From: Holacanthus passer
Lineage: Eukaryota > Chordata > Actinopteri > Pomacanthidae
NCBI GenBank assembly: GCA_025331565.1
Contig: JAFREQ010000063.1
Span: 2,660,501 to 2,724,500 of the forward strand
Direction of reading: 5' to 3'
DNA length: 64,000 nt
The notes under the pieces were generated by a model. It did not search any database. It saw only the letters and a list, made by a program, of their open reading frames with translations, and had not been told where the DNA came from. Positions within the stretch are counted from its first letter, which is position 1. Each line of letters starts with the position of its first letter. Shown here piece after piece: positions 39,290 to 52,838 of this stretch. The translations under genes were made by a program, and so were the position numbers.

Positions 39290-39826
39290 ACACAATTTCA
39301 GGCTTCTGAAATGAACAATATCATACACATACACTTTCTGCAGCGACTGGCCAAGAAGAGAAGCAAGAAGGATGTGCTGGGGAGGGAATCTGATAAAACC
39401 TCTGCTTTACTGGAGCATCGACGTGCACCAACAACGGTTTTACAAAGTGTTCCTGAATCCATGTAGTAATCTCCTTTATACAACCATGTGTTTGACAAAG
39501 TGCTGAACCTCTCTCCATCCATGCTTGTGAACGACTGAGTCTTTCCAGGATGAACCTTTCATACCCAATCATGATACTATCACCTGTTACCAATGAACCT
39601 GATTACCTGTGGAATGATCCAAACAGGTTTTTCTGGATCAGTCCACAACTTTCACAGTCTTTTGTCGCTCCTGTCCCAACAAAAATCAATGAAGTTGATG
39701 AGGTCAAACATCTATTGTCCTTTTACTGTTTTCAATTGAGTATATGTCAAAAAGGATAAGCAAATAATCTCATTCAGCTTTATTTATGTTTTACACAGCG
39801 TCCCAACTTTTTTGGAATCAGGGTTG
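39290..39826. mobile_element. Tc1/mariner-type remnant, copy 2
   Basis: The right half closely matches copy 1: the shared stretch includes cctttcatacccaatcatga and the right end is gtcccaacttttttggaatc then agggttg, followed by TA. No matching left inverted repeat is seen, so the left side is truncated and its limit is approximate. On the minus strand it still encodes pieces such as MVTGDSIMIGYERFILERL and ITTWIQEHFVKPL, which resemble the N-terminal part of a Tc1-type transposase. The frame is broken and the catalytic region absent. Confidence 0.65.
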
Positions 39827-40339
39827 TAGCATCAAATTGATGTATTGACTTCAAGGTAGCCCAAAAGGTAAAGATGGTAAAGAAAGTTTCTTTAAAGGTA
39901 AAGAAATTCTACTTGGTGCAAAATGGCCACATTCATACACCAACTACATTTAAAGCGTCCTAGTCTCCCATTTATCACTGCAGATACTATATTAATGATA
40001 TAAGCAGCCACACACATGAAGAAACCCACTGCCATCAGCTGCAGCAGCACTGAATAATAAATCTCCTGATTACATCAAAGATGTAATTACTTCAAAGACG
40101 CGATTACTTTAAAAATTCCAATTAGATATCAACACCTCTTTATGTGCGTCAGGACATCGTAAATGTAGCCCTCAGTCTCTCTGTAGTCTAATTTCACTTG
40201 AAAGGCCTTTGATTTCTCAGCATATTGTTGCTGCCTTTTATCTTCACTCTATTTGAACAGAAATCTGCTGCTGAATACAAGAGTTAATGGGATCTCAGAC
40301 ATCACTTGTTTGTAATGACGGCCCCTCCACCTTGACCCT

Positions 40340-40340
<1 letters not shown>

Positions 40341-40378
<38 letters not shown>
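40341..40378 (+). repeat. (AC)n microsatellite
   Basis: Nineteen uninterrupted units. Confidence 0.95.
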
Positions 40379-40381
<3 letters not shown>

Positions 40382-41765
40382 TACGTATGCATTTCACATA
40401 CACACGCGTGCAAAGAAACGCAGTTGCATGCTTATGAGTGAACACACACACACATACACGCACACGCGCCTTCATTTAAAGGACTTTATGCTGATAAAAC
40501 ACCTCTAATGTATTCTTTAGTTTTCAGATGACACACTATCCATCTCTTTTTATATTTGAAGCGGAAATTAAAGCATCCTGTCTTTTGTTCCCCCCCTCCA
40601 AAGTGCTTTTGAGTCTAATGTCTTTAATCTCAAATTTCACGGAGATGACATATTCAACACACTCATTCACTCTCTTTCTTTCACAGTCATCCTTGCCCTG
40701 GTGTGGCAGAAATAAAGAAATAAAAAAAATAGGGACGGTAGCTGGGAATTAATGGCGGATTCACCTTGCTCTCTGCAATCCTTTCAAGTGGCAGCAATCA
40801 AACTGCTTTGGAGGAAAGAGCTTTCTCACAAAGAGATCTGAGCATGACGGCGTCACGTTTTGTCATCGAATGAATCAGATTCCACTTAATAAACCGTCCG
40901 TCAAAGATAAATGGAAACAAGCGTGTTTTCATTCTGCGATCTGTGAGTTAACTCTTGCAACAAATGTTCTATTTGAGAAATAACTGGTCACTTCTTTTAG
41001 GGGACAATTGCTTAGGTTGTGATGCAACTATTCTAAATTTATGAGAATGTTTCTTAAAAATAGTAACAGTTCAATGGTGGATGAAATTATCTTCATTTTG
41101 AGGATATTCACATTCTTCATATCGTGCTCTCTGTCTGCTATTTAAGCAGTAAACTCAACCCTCTTTACAATTTGGATCTTTCAAGAATTTGTTGTCACAA
41201 AGGACTGTTCCTGGATCATCTGAAATGAAAGTGAAATGAAACAACAAGTCAGACAAAAGAACTTCTGAAATGAAGCATCCTTTCTCACTCTGACGGTTTT
41301 AATTCTCTTGAGATGTTTTCTAATAAGCACCTGCTCACTTTGTTTGCAGCCATGTTGAACTACTAACCCCAACCTTTGCTGACCCGATGGAAAGATTGGG
41401 CACACAGGTGAGGCCAAACGCTCACAGTAAAACTAAATATATACCCCAAAAAAAAAAAAAGCCAACATTGAAAGCTGTTACTGTGTCCAAAGCCTGAGAG
41501 TAGCTGCAGTCTGGAGTACCATCACTCCACTAAGGCACAACATGGATTTCAGGAGCTATTCATAGAGAAAACCTATTTCACCAATGATTATTTTACACAA
41601 TGCATTTTTCTCTTTGTCAAAGTGGCGCATGTCAAATGTCAGGGTAGTTGGAAGTGGATTTTTTGCACCTCTTCAGTAGCCTAGACACAAACGCACTGCT
41701 CAAAGTACAATAATGCTTCTTCTGAGGGGTCAGAGGGCAGGGTCAGCCGCTTCAGTGCTGAATAA

Positions 41766-41766
<1 letters not shown>

Positions 41767-41811
<45 letters not shown>
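41767..41811 (+). repeat. (CA)n microsatellite
   Basis: About 22 uninterrupted units. Confidence 0.95.
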
Positions 41812-41816
<5 letters not shown>

Positions 41817-43189
41817 ATACACATGGGTGTTTGGGTTTGTGGGTGAACAGGGGGGGGGAAAAGCGCGGTAAAATTCCCCACACCTGCATACAGAGAGAAA
41901 GTGCACAAGCATGAGACAAACCAAGACGAGATAAGCAGAAAGAGAATGTGATCTAGGGGCGAATATGAGGTGGCAATTCCTCACACAGAAGAGAATCTCA
42001 CAGAGCTTCTGATCCCATGAAAACTCCCGGCCAGGATCAGACTGATAATAGATTAGAGAGGCATTAGATTCAACCTGATCGGATTTTGTCAGCTCCCATG
42101 AGTAAGGTTAACGCATGCGACATGAAAAGGCAGAGTTGTGGGAAACACCTGAAGTACGTGACACAGGGTAGAGCGATTTTGAAACTGACCCGTATGACTA
42201 AGACAAAAACATTGATATGATTAATATGATTCCTAAAAGATAAGACTTTCTGGGGATAAAAATTTGGATTATTTGCCAGGAAACCTTGTCAGTTTTGTGT
42301 GAGACAGAAAAAACACAGCATGTTTTTATTTATCTTGCTCAAGTCGAACGATTTTTTTTTTTAAAAATAAATAATTCAGCACATTTACTTTAGAGTAGAC
42401 TGAAATGGTCTCATAGTGTCATTCTTTCACCAGAGTACTTTTATGTTTTCTCTAATTTTCTGCTGCACCTTAAAAACAGAATTAAACGAACACATTAATT
42501 TGAATGTATAAAACAAACAAACTTCTAAACATTACATTCATATTCAACTAATTTGCATGAGTAAATATGTTTAGTCAGAAATATAATGCTGCCTGGGTTA
42601 AGTTTTTTTATACTGACATCCTGAGGAAATGAATGAACGCATCTGCAAACTGCTCACCGCCAATACAAAATGCTCATATGGAAAAGTTTTCAGTTCAGGG
42701 AACTCAAAGCACTTGGTTAAGTTTAGGAAAAGATTGTGGTCTTGGTAAAATATAGAAGAAGTCAACGCAGACTTGAAGCGTGAGGCAAGACGCATTAATG
42801 CTTTCAATATTCAACCCAAACCACCATCTTTTCCCAACTTTAACAAAGTCTTTTAGAAACACACGAGACGCAGGATGCAAACCCTGCAGATGTCTGCGCT
42901 TTGTAGATTTACACTTGTGTTCAGAACATCCACCGCTGCCCCCGGTACCACCAGGGTGACCTGCTCTGCCCGTCATGACCCCCCACAGCCCGTCCCACCC
43001 CAGCAGTCAGTCTTGAGTAGTGAGTAGGTCTCCCAATCTGGAAGTCATTGCCTTCTCCAGAGTCAGGAGCCCAAAATGAGAGCCTCTTAGTTGGAGGTTT
43101 GGGCAACATCAAAGCTCAGGCAACCATAACAACGCAGCTATGTTTAAAAAAGGGCCAAACACCCCCCCAACAAGTCCGCCCACTCCCCA

Positions 43190-43192
<3 letters not shown>

Positions 43193-43231
<39 letters not shown>

Positions 43232-43286
43232 TGCTCATATGCATGCATGAATGCATGTATGCAAGGACACGCCCAGTACTGTGAGT

Positions 43287-43350
<64 letters not shown>
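43193..43350 (+). repeat. Paired (AC)n microsatellites
   Basis: Two arrays in the same orientation, 43193-43229 and 43290-43350, separated by about 60 nt that include a short catgcatgaatgcatg-type stretch. Confidence 0.9.
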
Positions 43351-43351
<1 letters not shown>

Positions 43352-45399
43352 ACCGTCCACTGCTGCCACACACCACTGGAACATCTGGGCCGTGGCCATG
43401 ATGAATCAGTAACCACTGTTTGTAACTAACAGACAGAAACACTTTGTGTGTGTGTGTGTACATACTGTAATACTATGCATACTACACTGAAATGTAATGT
43501 TCACAAACAACGACGATTCCTGTTCTTACTCGGCATCTGCATTTTGTTTTTCTAGCCAGGACAGAAACTTAATCCCAAACATGGGTCAGGAAGGATGTAA
43601 CGGCAAAAGTACAGATGTGTCATTAGTTTTGATAAGAAAAAAACATACTTGTTGCGACCAAGGTTTCTAGGAGGTGACGTGCGATGTACAGATATTTTTG
43701 GGTGGAATTTGTTGTTTCAGCAATCTCGGGGAAGCTCACATATCCACTTGGTCGATGTTTTATGAGCTGATTCCAGTATTTTTAGAGTCAATTTATTCCA
43801 TAATAAATAAATTAATAGTGGATTCAGTATTTCACCACCAACATTTTGTTCCTGGCAGTGTGAGGAAGGCTTTGGAACAACATCTAAATGTTTTAGATCT
43901 ACAACTACTGCTGCTGCCAGACAAACACTGTTGCTACCACTACTTGTAGTTACGGTGCAACGGCCGAAACAGTATTTGTTTTACAGACTTGCAGTTGAAA
44001 GACTTGTTGGCAACCTTTGATTTGTATTGTATTTATCTGTTTTTCGCCTGTCATCGCTTTTCCATCCTTTCCGATTCTTATTTATATCATTTCTTGAAGG
44101 TTGGTTTTAATGCAAATGTATTATGTATGTTAAAAAAGTATCTTTAATAGTTTCATTTATCATCACTGCTGGTGCAAATGAGAGTTTCAGCAGTAGTAGA
44201 AGATGTAGAAATGATGGCAGCAGTAGTTGTAATACAAGCGGTAGTATTCACCAGACTTGAGAGAAAGAGAGAAAAGAGACAGGAAGGAGTACAGGGAGAT
44301 TCACTTTTCACACTTAATCTGACATCACAGCTCAGGCTCGATGTGGTGAGAAAACCTCTGGGCTCGTTATGAGAGATGACACTCTGCCGTGCTGCACCCG
44401 GCTCCGGGGGACATGGATGTGACTGCGTGCAAAATCAAATCCAGCTAGTGTGATGGCATTTCGAGATGAGTTATCACTCTCTTAATGAGTGGACGGAGAC
44501 AGACAAGCAGGCAACTTTCTCTTCCAGACTGTGGTGACGGTTTTCACTCTGCAGAAATGACCTCTAATGATTGGTACCAAAGACGGCTAATTAATGGTGT
44601 ACTTGTTTATTTCTATCAGAAAGTTCCACAATTAACAACTTGTTTGTGACATTTGGGCAATCATCCGCAACAAAAATATTGACACAGGGAGAAGGGAGGA
44701 AATGAGGCAACCGCAGAGGACGTAAATCCTCTTTGAGACACACTTCCTCCAGGGTTTGGTTTACTCAAACAATAGATACTGCGACTACTTCAGGCCACAG
44801 CCATATTTGTCTGTCTTGTGGGAGACGGTTAGCAGAAAAAAAAAAAATTTTTTAGCGGTTTGATAACAGCATTGTTGAAAAGGCACCGAGGGCTCGCCAT
44901 GGAGGAAGAGGCGTCTGTGTTTGCATTTATTCTCAGACAAGCCAGCCGGGATTGTTTCCAGTGTGAAATGTCAAACTTCCACAACTGTGTTTATCTGACC
45001 TGATTTATCTGGTGGCTGAGGTTTGGGATGAAAGTTTTACCCAATCATGAGTGACCTTTTGGCGAATCTCCTCCTCCACCTTCTGTCTTGTGCGAGGGAC
45101 GGAAACACCGGGCCTCAGAGCTTTGGTTTTTTTTTTCTTCTTCTTCTTAAAGATCCCCAGTGTGATTGCGATCCCGTCCGCAGGTTATATGGTCTCGTCC
45201 CCTGCTGAGATGACTGAGCACGTCTGTCGCTCACTCATTGTGAAACCTTTCCTGTGCGGCTGCCGAGGACAGCTTTCACTAACCGGAGCAGTCTAAATAC
45301 CAGACCATGTGGCGAAATGGGAAATGCCGCCACACATTAAAAAAACCCCTGCAGTGACGCGTTTCCTGTGTGCCAGTATCTATTTATTATACAAATATG

Positions 45400-45540
45400 G
45401 CAACAGGATTCTTTATTCTTTATATGGATCTGTTTTAGCTGCAACTGAGGCAGCGGCTACTCTTCCTGGGGTGCACACATAACAAAACATGACACATAAA
45501 ACAAACATCATGATGTTAATAAAATACAAAGAATAAAAGA
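45400..45540 (-). mobile_element. Possible LINE 3'-end fragment
   Basis: The minus strand reads ccccaggaagagtagccgct then gcctcagttgcagct, running into AATAAA-like sequence. This resembles the 3' end of fish non-LTR elements that I remember. Too short to name a family. Confidence 0.4.
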
Positions 45541-45639
45541 ATCACGCAGATCATGGTGAAAGTTTTAACCCTGCAAAATCTGAGACATTTACAAAAGTCA
45601 GTCAGACATTAGTAGATCTACAGAAAATAAATTGGCATC

Positions 45640-45905
45640 TGTTTTGATGCTTGATTAATCATTTCATTCATTTTAATTAATCAAGGAAAAATGGCAAATA
45701 TTTGCTGGTTCCAGCTTCTAAAATGTGAGGATTTGCCACTTTTCTCTGTTTTACATCAACTTATATTGAATATCTTTAGGTTTTAGACAAGAAGTCAATC
45801 AGACAAAACAGGACATCTAAAGACAAAATCTTGGGCTCTCAGAACATGTTCGACATTTTGTGGACTTTTCAAAGGCTTAACAATTGATCTATTATTTTAA
45901 ACCAA
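45640..45905 (-). repeat. AT-rich dispersed repeat, copy in minus orientation
   Basis: Its reverse complement carries caaatcctcacattttagaa and ctaaagatattcaat, shared in order with the plus-orientation copies at 47085-47590, 48541-48765 and 52395-52640. It is bounded by gattaatca-type sequence. A widespread fish interspersed repeat, class unknown to me. Confidence 0.6.
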
Positions 45906-47084
45906 TGGATGAATCCATAATAAATATAATAAGTTAAGTTGCATCACTAAAACATTTTGCCAGAAACATCTTGAAAGACACACAAGTATAAAAAAAAAAA
46001 AGAAAATCTTCATATACAGCAGCTGCAACTTTTACATTTTAATCTTTGCCTCTAAATACACACTTTGCTAATCCGGGCACCTTATGCATGTATTCCTTAA
46101 CAGTACACGTGATCATATCTCTTTATGCGAACATTGCAGTTTTGTTCTTACAAGTACTTTCCCATGCATATGCGTCTTTCTAGCAGTGCGTTTGACTCAT
46201 GCGTTTCATGTGTCTGCAGCCATCAGGGTGTTGACGAGGCGGTCGGACCCGGCTGACTCCACATGTATGCCAACTGTTGTCGAGTCAAGTTTTGGGGAAG
46301 CAGACAACTCAATCAGCTTACATGCTTTGCGCCCTCTGGGCCGCCGGTTCACTTCACGTGCACGGTGCTTTCTGTCTGATCCGCTGCTTTGATGTTTGTA
46401 TCAAAATAATCTCGTCCCTGGGCGTTTGTGTGTTAGGGGAGCATTGAAGGCCATGCAAAAGAAATACCTGAGGGGCCGATGGTGCTGAATGGCCTTCACA
46501 TCCCCGAACCCAGATGGGAATATTTTTTGGATAAGCCTTTTTTTTTTTTTAAATTTGCACACACAAATATGCTGTATGGTGCTATGAGACATATTAAAGC
46601 CAGTCTACTTTTTGAAAAGCAAGTTTTTTTGCACAGAAAAACTAATAAAAACAACCAAAAACCAAACCAACTAAAACACTGACAAACTATGAGTAACTGT
46701 TCTTTCAAATATCCAATTCGTTCCATGTTGCATCGCTTCAAAAAACACAAAAATAGAAATGGCTAAATTGGCACATCCAATGAAAATTAACCTTGAAAGT
46801 CTTGACACAAAAGCAGGTCATAGGGTCAGTGAATTTCCAGGCTGTTTTCAAGGATACTTGAAAAGCAGATGTGTGTTGACCTCTCGCTCTGTGTGTTGTA
46901 CAGCTGTGATGAGATGCTACAACAAAGCTCCTGTCCACTCCTTCCTTAACTCTTCCACTCATTCATGGGTTGACATCTATTAACAGTTGTGACATCAAAT
47001 GAAACCATCTTTAGATTATCCTGTTCCACTTGTGTCAATGACACAACCAAGGCTGCTCTTTATTAGTGAAAGTTTGAATAAATA

Positions 47085-47590
47085 AATACTATATCTGCAG
47101 CTCATGATTATTTTCCTTATCGATTAATCTGGTGTTTATTTTCTCGATTAATCAATTTATCTGCAAAATGTCAGAAGACAGGAAAAAGTTCTCATCAAAA
47201 TTTCCCTGGGCACAAGGTGATCTACCTAGAAAGCTTGTTTTATTTGACCAATAGTCCAAGATATTCAGTTTGCTATCACATAACACAAAGAAAGATATTA
47301 AATCCTTTTCTGCCAATTGACTAATTACTCATTGCAGCATCTTTGTAGGACACTACTTAACAAGGCAAGGTAGTTTCAGTCTCACTCAGATCAGTGATAT
47401 TTTCCTCCTCTGGAACTCAGTGTAAACATCCAGTTCCCACAACTTAATATTATACACAGATAAATACAGCAAATCCTCATGTTTGAGAAGCTGAAATCAG
47501 AGAACGTTTGATCATTTCAGTCACTTTTCAACCAAAAATGACAATCGGTTATTAAAACAGTCGACCAGTCCTTTCAGCTCTACTTAGCTT
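47085..47590 (+). repeat. AT-rich dispersed repeat, one or two copies
   Basis: Contains cgattaatc motifs, ccaagatattcagtttgcta and, further on, caaatcctcatgtttgagaa with a shared stretch after it. The order of motifs suggests two partial copies (about 47085-47350 and 47395-47590) or one copy with an insertion. Confidence 0.6.
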
Positions 47591-48540
47591 TTCTCTTTAC
47601 AATTTTCAAAGAAAATTAGTGTTATTTATTCCACCGACAGCTACAAGACAATCCAGGAGGAGAGGAGGAGGGAAAAAAATCAGAGACATCAAACCCAAAC
47701 ACAGCCAGAAGACACGACGAACCAACAGACTCACTGTCTGGAAGAGTCGAGTCATCAGATGACATCAGGGACAAAACAAAGCCTGAGGCCGCTGTCCAAT
47801 CAGCTCCTTCCTTTCATCGTCTCTTAAAGAGATCAAGCAGTCGACTCAGGACCGTTTTAAGAACCATCCTTCACCAAAGATTACGGTCATTGCAACGAAC
47901 ACTTGGAGAAGTTATTTATTAGCACAGAGGGCTGACACAAAACACTTAAAGGGTCTCCTCAGAAGTCTTAATGCAAAGTGCCCAAAGTGGTGACCTTTGA
48001 CCCTTACAAAACTTCAAACTGGCTGAAATTCATGACAATAACTGCACTGTTTTTCCGCTTTTAATTCAGTTTTTACTTTGCATCGACAGCTCTTGACCCG
48101 TGCTTCACCTACTTTTTCATCTACTTTCCATTCATTCTTCACAAAACTGTGACTTTCTGTACTCGGCAACAGCCCTTCTGAAGATTCTTACATGACAGAA
48201 ATAAGTTTAACTTTAATCAATTATTTCATAGTGAAAAAGTTGATAGAAATAGTATTTTCCTGAAATCCTTGAAAGGTCTGAGAGATTCAGGGTCTCTGCA
48301 GAACAGAAAAACAGCCTCCGTGATCGGTTAAGTCTTTCAATACGTAAATTTGATTCACTAATATATTTCTGAATCAAATGTTGAAGTGATGTCCAACTGT
48401 CAAGGCTGCAAACTGAATCGGCGCAATGTGTTGCTTTTACTCTGGTGAAAAGTACTTTCCCTGCCAACAAAGCACACTTGAATTAAAGCTGACTAGAGGA
48501 AGAGATCACTGGAAATTAGAGAGGGAGAGAAGAAAGAGAT

Positions 48541-48765
48541 GGAACCCTTCATGCTGTTAGTGTTGTTTGACAAACAGTCCAAAAACCCCAAAGATATTAA
48601 ATTTATTATCATGGAAGAGGAAAAAAACAAAGCAGCAAAAATATTCACATTTGAAATCAAAACTGAGGCCAGTGATTTTTTTGGCATTAAAAAACAACTC
48701 AAAAGACTAATCAACAATAATAACATTGATTATTATTGCTGATTAATTTTCTGTTGATGGACCAT
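48541..48765 (+). repeat. AT-rich dispersed repeat copy (open frame by chance)
   Basis: Shares the caaagatatta, tattcacatttgaaat and gctgattaattttctgttga segments with the other copies. It happens to stay open for 67 codons, giving a Lys/Asn/Ile-rich peptide without family resemblance. Confidence 0.6.
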
Positions 48766-48999
48766 TGGTTTCAGTTCTAGACTGAAGAACCACAAAGGGA
48801 AACAAGAAGAGCAAGAGAAAAAAGCAGAGACGAGTGCATGTGGGAAAAAAAGGAGTAGACAGAGGAAAGAATAGAGCGATGGATAGATGGATGGATGGAA
48901 GTGTAGAGGGAGGGATGGATGTTACTCTGTCTCCCTCTCTCTCTCCTTTCATGTCCTAATTTATTCTGTCTGATTAATTCCTTTTACCCCAGCGGCTGG

Positions 49000-49260
49000 A
49001 GCGATTCCTGTGGATGTGCGGTGCGCCCCACCTCCCAGCAGCCCCTGCTCTCCTCTCTCTCTCTCCTCTCTCTCTCCTGTACCTTTTTCTTCCTCTCTAC
49101 CTCTCTTGGCCCACCTGCTGGGCCGGTCCCCTCTCGACACGCCGTGCAGGAAACGGAGCGGGCATGCCGTAACCGTGGCAACCATAAACCCATCCCACCC
49201 CCTCCTCATTCGGCCGCAGCCTGCAAAAAGTCCCGACTCTGATCTGAGATCTGCTGCTCC
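49000..49260. promoter_or_regulatory. GC/CpG-containing island with perfect RFX X-box
   Basis: A non-repetitive, CpG-bearing segment around a C/T tract. It contains gtaaccgtggcaac at 49169-49182, an exact match to the X-box consensus GTNRCC-N2-RGYAAC recognised by RFX factors. Function is inferred from the motif only. Confidence 0.35.
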
Positions 49261-50394
49261 ACTTTTGCGTGGACAGATACTTAACCTATTAACATGGATC
49301 AATGATTGACACCAGACCTACACGACAGATAAATCAGATATACGACTGCATTCAATAGTTGCAACTGCATTTTCATTGTAAAGTCTTTGGTTACATTTTA
49401 AAAGAGTTTATAAAATAGTGAACAGAGGTGAGACATTTTACATGCTACAATCACTCAAAAGTTGGAATGATTCACAAACATAAACTCCTCCTACCAGGGA
49501 CAGAAAGAGAAGAATATTTATCATATTTCTTTTAATGTGAAATGCACATTTATGGGATCAGATTCATCTTCATTTCTGCTAACTTTTGCCCAAATTAACA
49601 CTTTAAAAAAGTCCTTTCTTTACTCACAGTCTACTAAAGAGATACAACTATTAGTCACAATGATTATAATAACTATGACAATGATTCGGCAAATGAAGTA
49701 AAACTGCTAACTTTGACTCTTCCAGCTTCTGAAATCAGAGAGTTATTTGAATAAATTGAAAATTTTTTGTTCAACTGTTGATCAAAAAGAAAAGACATTT
49801 GATAACATCACCTTGAGCTCTACAAACTTTTTCCACCAGCATTCATGTACACTTTTTCTTTATAGACCAAACTGTCGATTAATTGAGAAAACAATCTGCA
49901 GGCATTCAAATATGAACCTCAAACCAAACACACTTCAACACTATCTGTCTGAATCAGAGGGCAAAAGGTTCAATGTGTTAATCAACCACAGCACAAAGAT
50001 CATCTGGGACCAAACAGATACTGCTATGATCACAAAACTGTCTCTAATGAGCCTGAATGTTACGCTGCATATACTCAACCAAAAGAAACTGACTTCACAG
50101 ATCAACCTCAAGAATTTTAGGATTTTGAGGACACACACACATCATTGCTTCTGTGTGTGTGAGAGGCTCAGAAAAGACAAATTGAATGTTACAAGACTCC
50201 TTTCACCAGGAGCAAACACTTTCAGCCAGAGAACATCAGATGGACTCGAAAACCGTGCTCTGGAGTTTCATCCAAACACCTGGAAAAACAGCTTTAGTTT
50301 TCCTCTCGACTCTCATTTATGGTTATAAGTGGTTGTTACCACATGTGGTTTGGCTCGGTCTCAGGGGGATATGATGCTTTTCTGTATGATGGAT

Positions 50395-50480
50395 AACGCC
50401 TGCAGTCAGTTACTGTTACGCAGCTGCTCCGGTGTCCTTGAGCAAGACACAGAAGCCCTGAGGTTGAGACAAATACATCC
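50395..50480 (+). mobile_element. SINE-like fragment
   Basis: Contains ggtgtccttgagcaagacac followed by cagaagccctgaggttgag. It shares the 18-nt tgtccttgagcaagacac with the tRNA-like fragment at 33480-33645, in the opposite genomic orientation. Confidence 0.4.
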
Positions 50481-50934
50481 TCTTCTTGCAAAAAGCATAT
50501 TCTTACACATTGAATTTAACATCTTCAGGTTTTCCTCTCAGTGATTTTAAAGCGCTGACAGACCAACTATGAAAAATTCAGGGTTTAAATGCGTTTCACC
50601 GTCAAAGTAAAGTAGATGTGCTCACAAGCTTGATCACATAATATCCTCCCTGCTCCATCATCCCTGCCCTTCCCTGGTGTGTTTTCTATCAAAACAAAGC
50701 ACAAACACCATAAACATAATTTTAATCTTTCAGTTGAATGCTGGGATACTCTCTGTGAATCGAGTCCAAGCTACCAATGATGGTAAAACAGATTTCTTTT
50801 CTCTCTCTCTCTCTGCGATACACAGAGATGCACTTCATGTGTTTGGCAAACATCCTCGCTGTAGTTTGACTGGCTTGAATTATAGATAGGAGACGCGAGC
50901 CACCCGCTGCTTGTTTGTTTGTTTGTTCGAGACT

Positions 50935-51160
50935 TTGAGTAAGCAGAGGGAACGCGAGAGGAGCGAGAGAGAGAGAGATGAAATGGGACGGAGAGTGCAG
51001 AGGGAGACGGAGGGGAGGATGGATAAAAAAGAGGGGAAGAAGAGAGAGAGAGAGGAAGAGAGAGAGAGAGAGAGAGCATGGGAGACACAAAGCAGAAAAG
51101 GCAGAGAGATGAAAAAGGGATGGAGAGAACAAGATAAGATCAGAAAAGGAGAGCAACCAA
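50935..51160 (+). repeat. Purine-rich (GA)n tract
   Basis: About 225 nt almost all A and G, with perfect (AG) runs near 51041-51076. A complementary (CT)n run lies just upstream at about 50797-50814. Confidence 0.85.
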
Positions 51161-52394
51161 ATGCATGAGAGCTTGTTCAGTCCATCATTCAAATTTGGAG
51201 TTGCTGAACAGATGATTTTATGATGTGCATCAATACCAAAATCAAACTATCAACTATTCATCCTTAGTTGCAACATGAGCTGTTTGAATATCTGTTTGTT
51301 CTCATCGTAAAGAAAAAGTTCCCCACTGTGATTTTAAGATAGTTTTCAGTCTGGTGGAGTCATACTTTGAATGACATTTTGAGGTTGATGTTGAACTTGG
51401 CCTCCTTCAAACCAAAAAGTCCATCATGTGCTCGCTGGGGAAAAAAGCTAATAACATACACGAGACAAACAAGAAAGAAGAAAAGATAAAAAGAAAACAG
51501 AATTGAGATCAGAAACAGAGGAACAAAAAAGAGACATAAGCGATGCAGTGACACACATCGCTGCCATCATGGTGGCAGAGAACAGCCCCGTTAAGGAGTC
51601 GCCATAATTGTTTGTTACCGAGTGCTGCCTTACATCACTGACCGCCCGGCCCTGCTCTGCACCTCGGTGGCGGTTCCTCTGAATCCAAGGGGGAACCCTC
51701 CTCTGCCCGTCCAGATCACATTACACAGGGCCCAGGGCTCTGATGTGGCTTCAGATAGAGAGCGTACAAACCCCGGCCCACAACCACACAGACCAGCTCA
51801 GCGCAGGCCCCGTCCTGCGGTCTCCTAGCTATGAAAGAATATTTTTGAATGCCTCGTACATTCCCTAACTATATCCCCCCCCCACATGCTGCTCTCATTT
51901 AGATGGGGTTTTTATGAAGGGGGGGCAGTGCAAAGTATGCCGTCGGTTGTGACAAGTTGTTCTGAAGGGATGCACAAAGCGCTCCATCGGGTTTCACTTC
52001 TGGACAGAAGGTTCTGGTGCGTTCTGCTCGGAGTTGGGAAGAATTGAGAAAAACTAATCAATGTCAGAGTTGAGGGTGGTGAGCAGATTGTTTTAGTTTT
52101 GTGTCTTTAAGGCAGGAATCAAGTTATTGATGCACACTCACGGCCCTCTTTTCAGACTGTAACTCAAGAATTTTAAAAAAGCCAGAAGAAGAAAAGAAGA
52201 ACTTCTGCCCATAACGTTCCTATGAATGACAAGTTCATTTCATATGTCACAAAGACTGAAGGCTTTTATCTAGACGGTACAGAGTTTAACCCCCTCCTCA
52301 AAAGATATCCATCATTTAAAAAAGTGTGGCTCTAATTCCATCAAACTGATAAACACAAATTCTAAAGTTGAAAATAATTTTGTTGATGCAGACA

Positions 52395-52640
52395 AGAACT
52401 AACAATTTTATTAACAACTTGTCTGCTGATTGTTTTCTCAAAGAATCAATTCATCTTTATTAATTAATCTATAAAATGTAAGAAAGTTGTGAAAAACTGG
52501 TTATAATTAACCTCATCTCAAGGTGATGTACTCATTTACTTTACCTCTGTATGTGACAAAGAAAAGCATCAAATTCTCACATTGGAGAAACTAGAACCAC
52601 AGAATGTTTTTATAAACATAAAAAAAAAATCACTTTGTTA
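52395..52640 (+). repeat. AT-rich dispersed repeat copy
   Basis: Shares attaattaatc, gacaaagaaaagcatcaaat and tctcacattggagaaactag with the copies at 45640 and 47085. Confidence 0.55.
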
Positions 52641-52838
52641 TCAGAAATCTTAAATGAAGCAATGAAAACTTTCAAATTGCCGTGCTGGGTTTCGGTTCCA
52701 GTCTGGTATTTAAATGTATATTTTCTGCCTTTGTGTAGTATTGTGCTTTATTTAGATGAGCGTGGGCAGCTGCGCTATGTTGTGTTTGTACATGCAAGTT
52801 TCCACTGCAAACATTTTGTCTTGTCAAGGCAGGAAGCG

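Noticed and set aside
29988..40215. Scattered CCTTTGAT-type TCF/LEF sites (for example near 29990, 36151 and 40207) as evidence of tcf7 autoregulation
   Set aside because: A 7-8-mer is expected several times in this length by chance, and the sites are not clustered.
48539..48742. 67-codon open frame with Lys/Asn/Ile-rich peptide
   Set aside because: Coincides with a copy of the AT-rich dispersed repeat, whose other copies do not keep the frame.
49747..50328. 193-codon plus-strand open frame
   Set aside because: AT-rich, no recognisable domain, partly overlaps repeat-like sequence near 49690-49770; no splice or promoter support.
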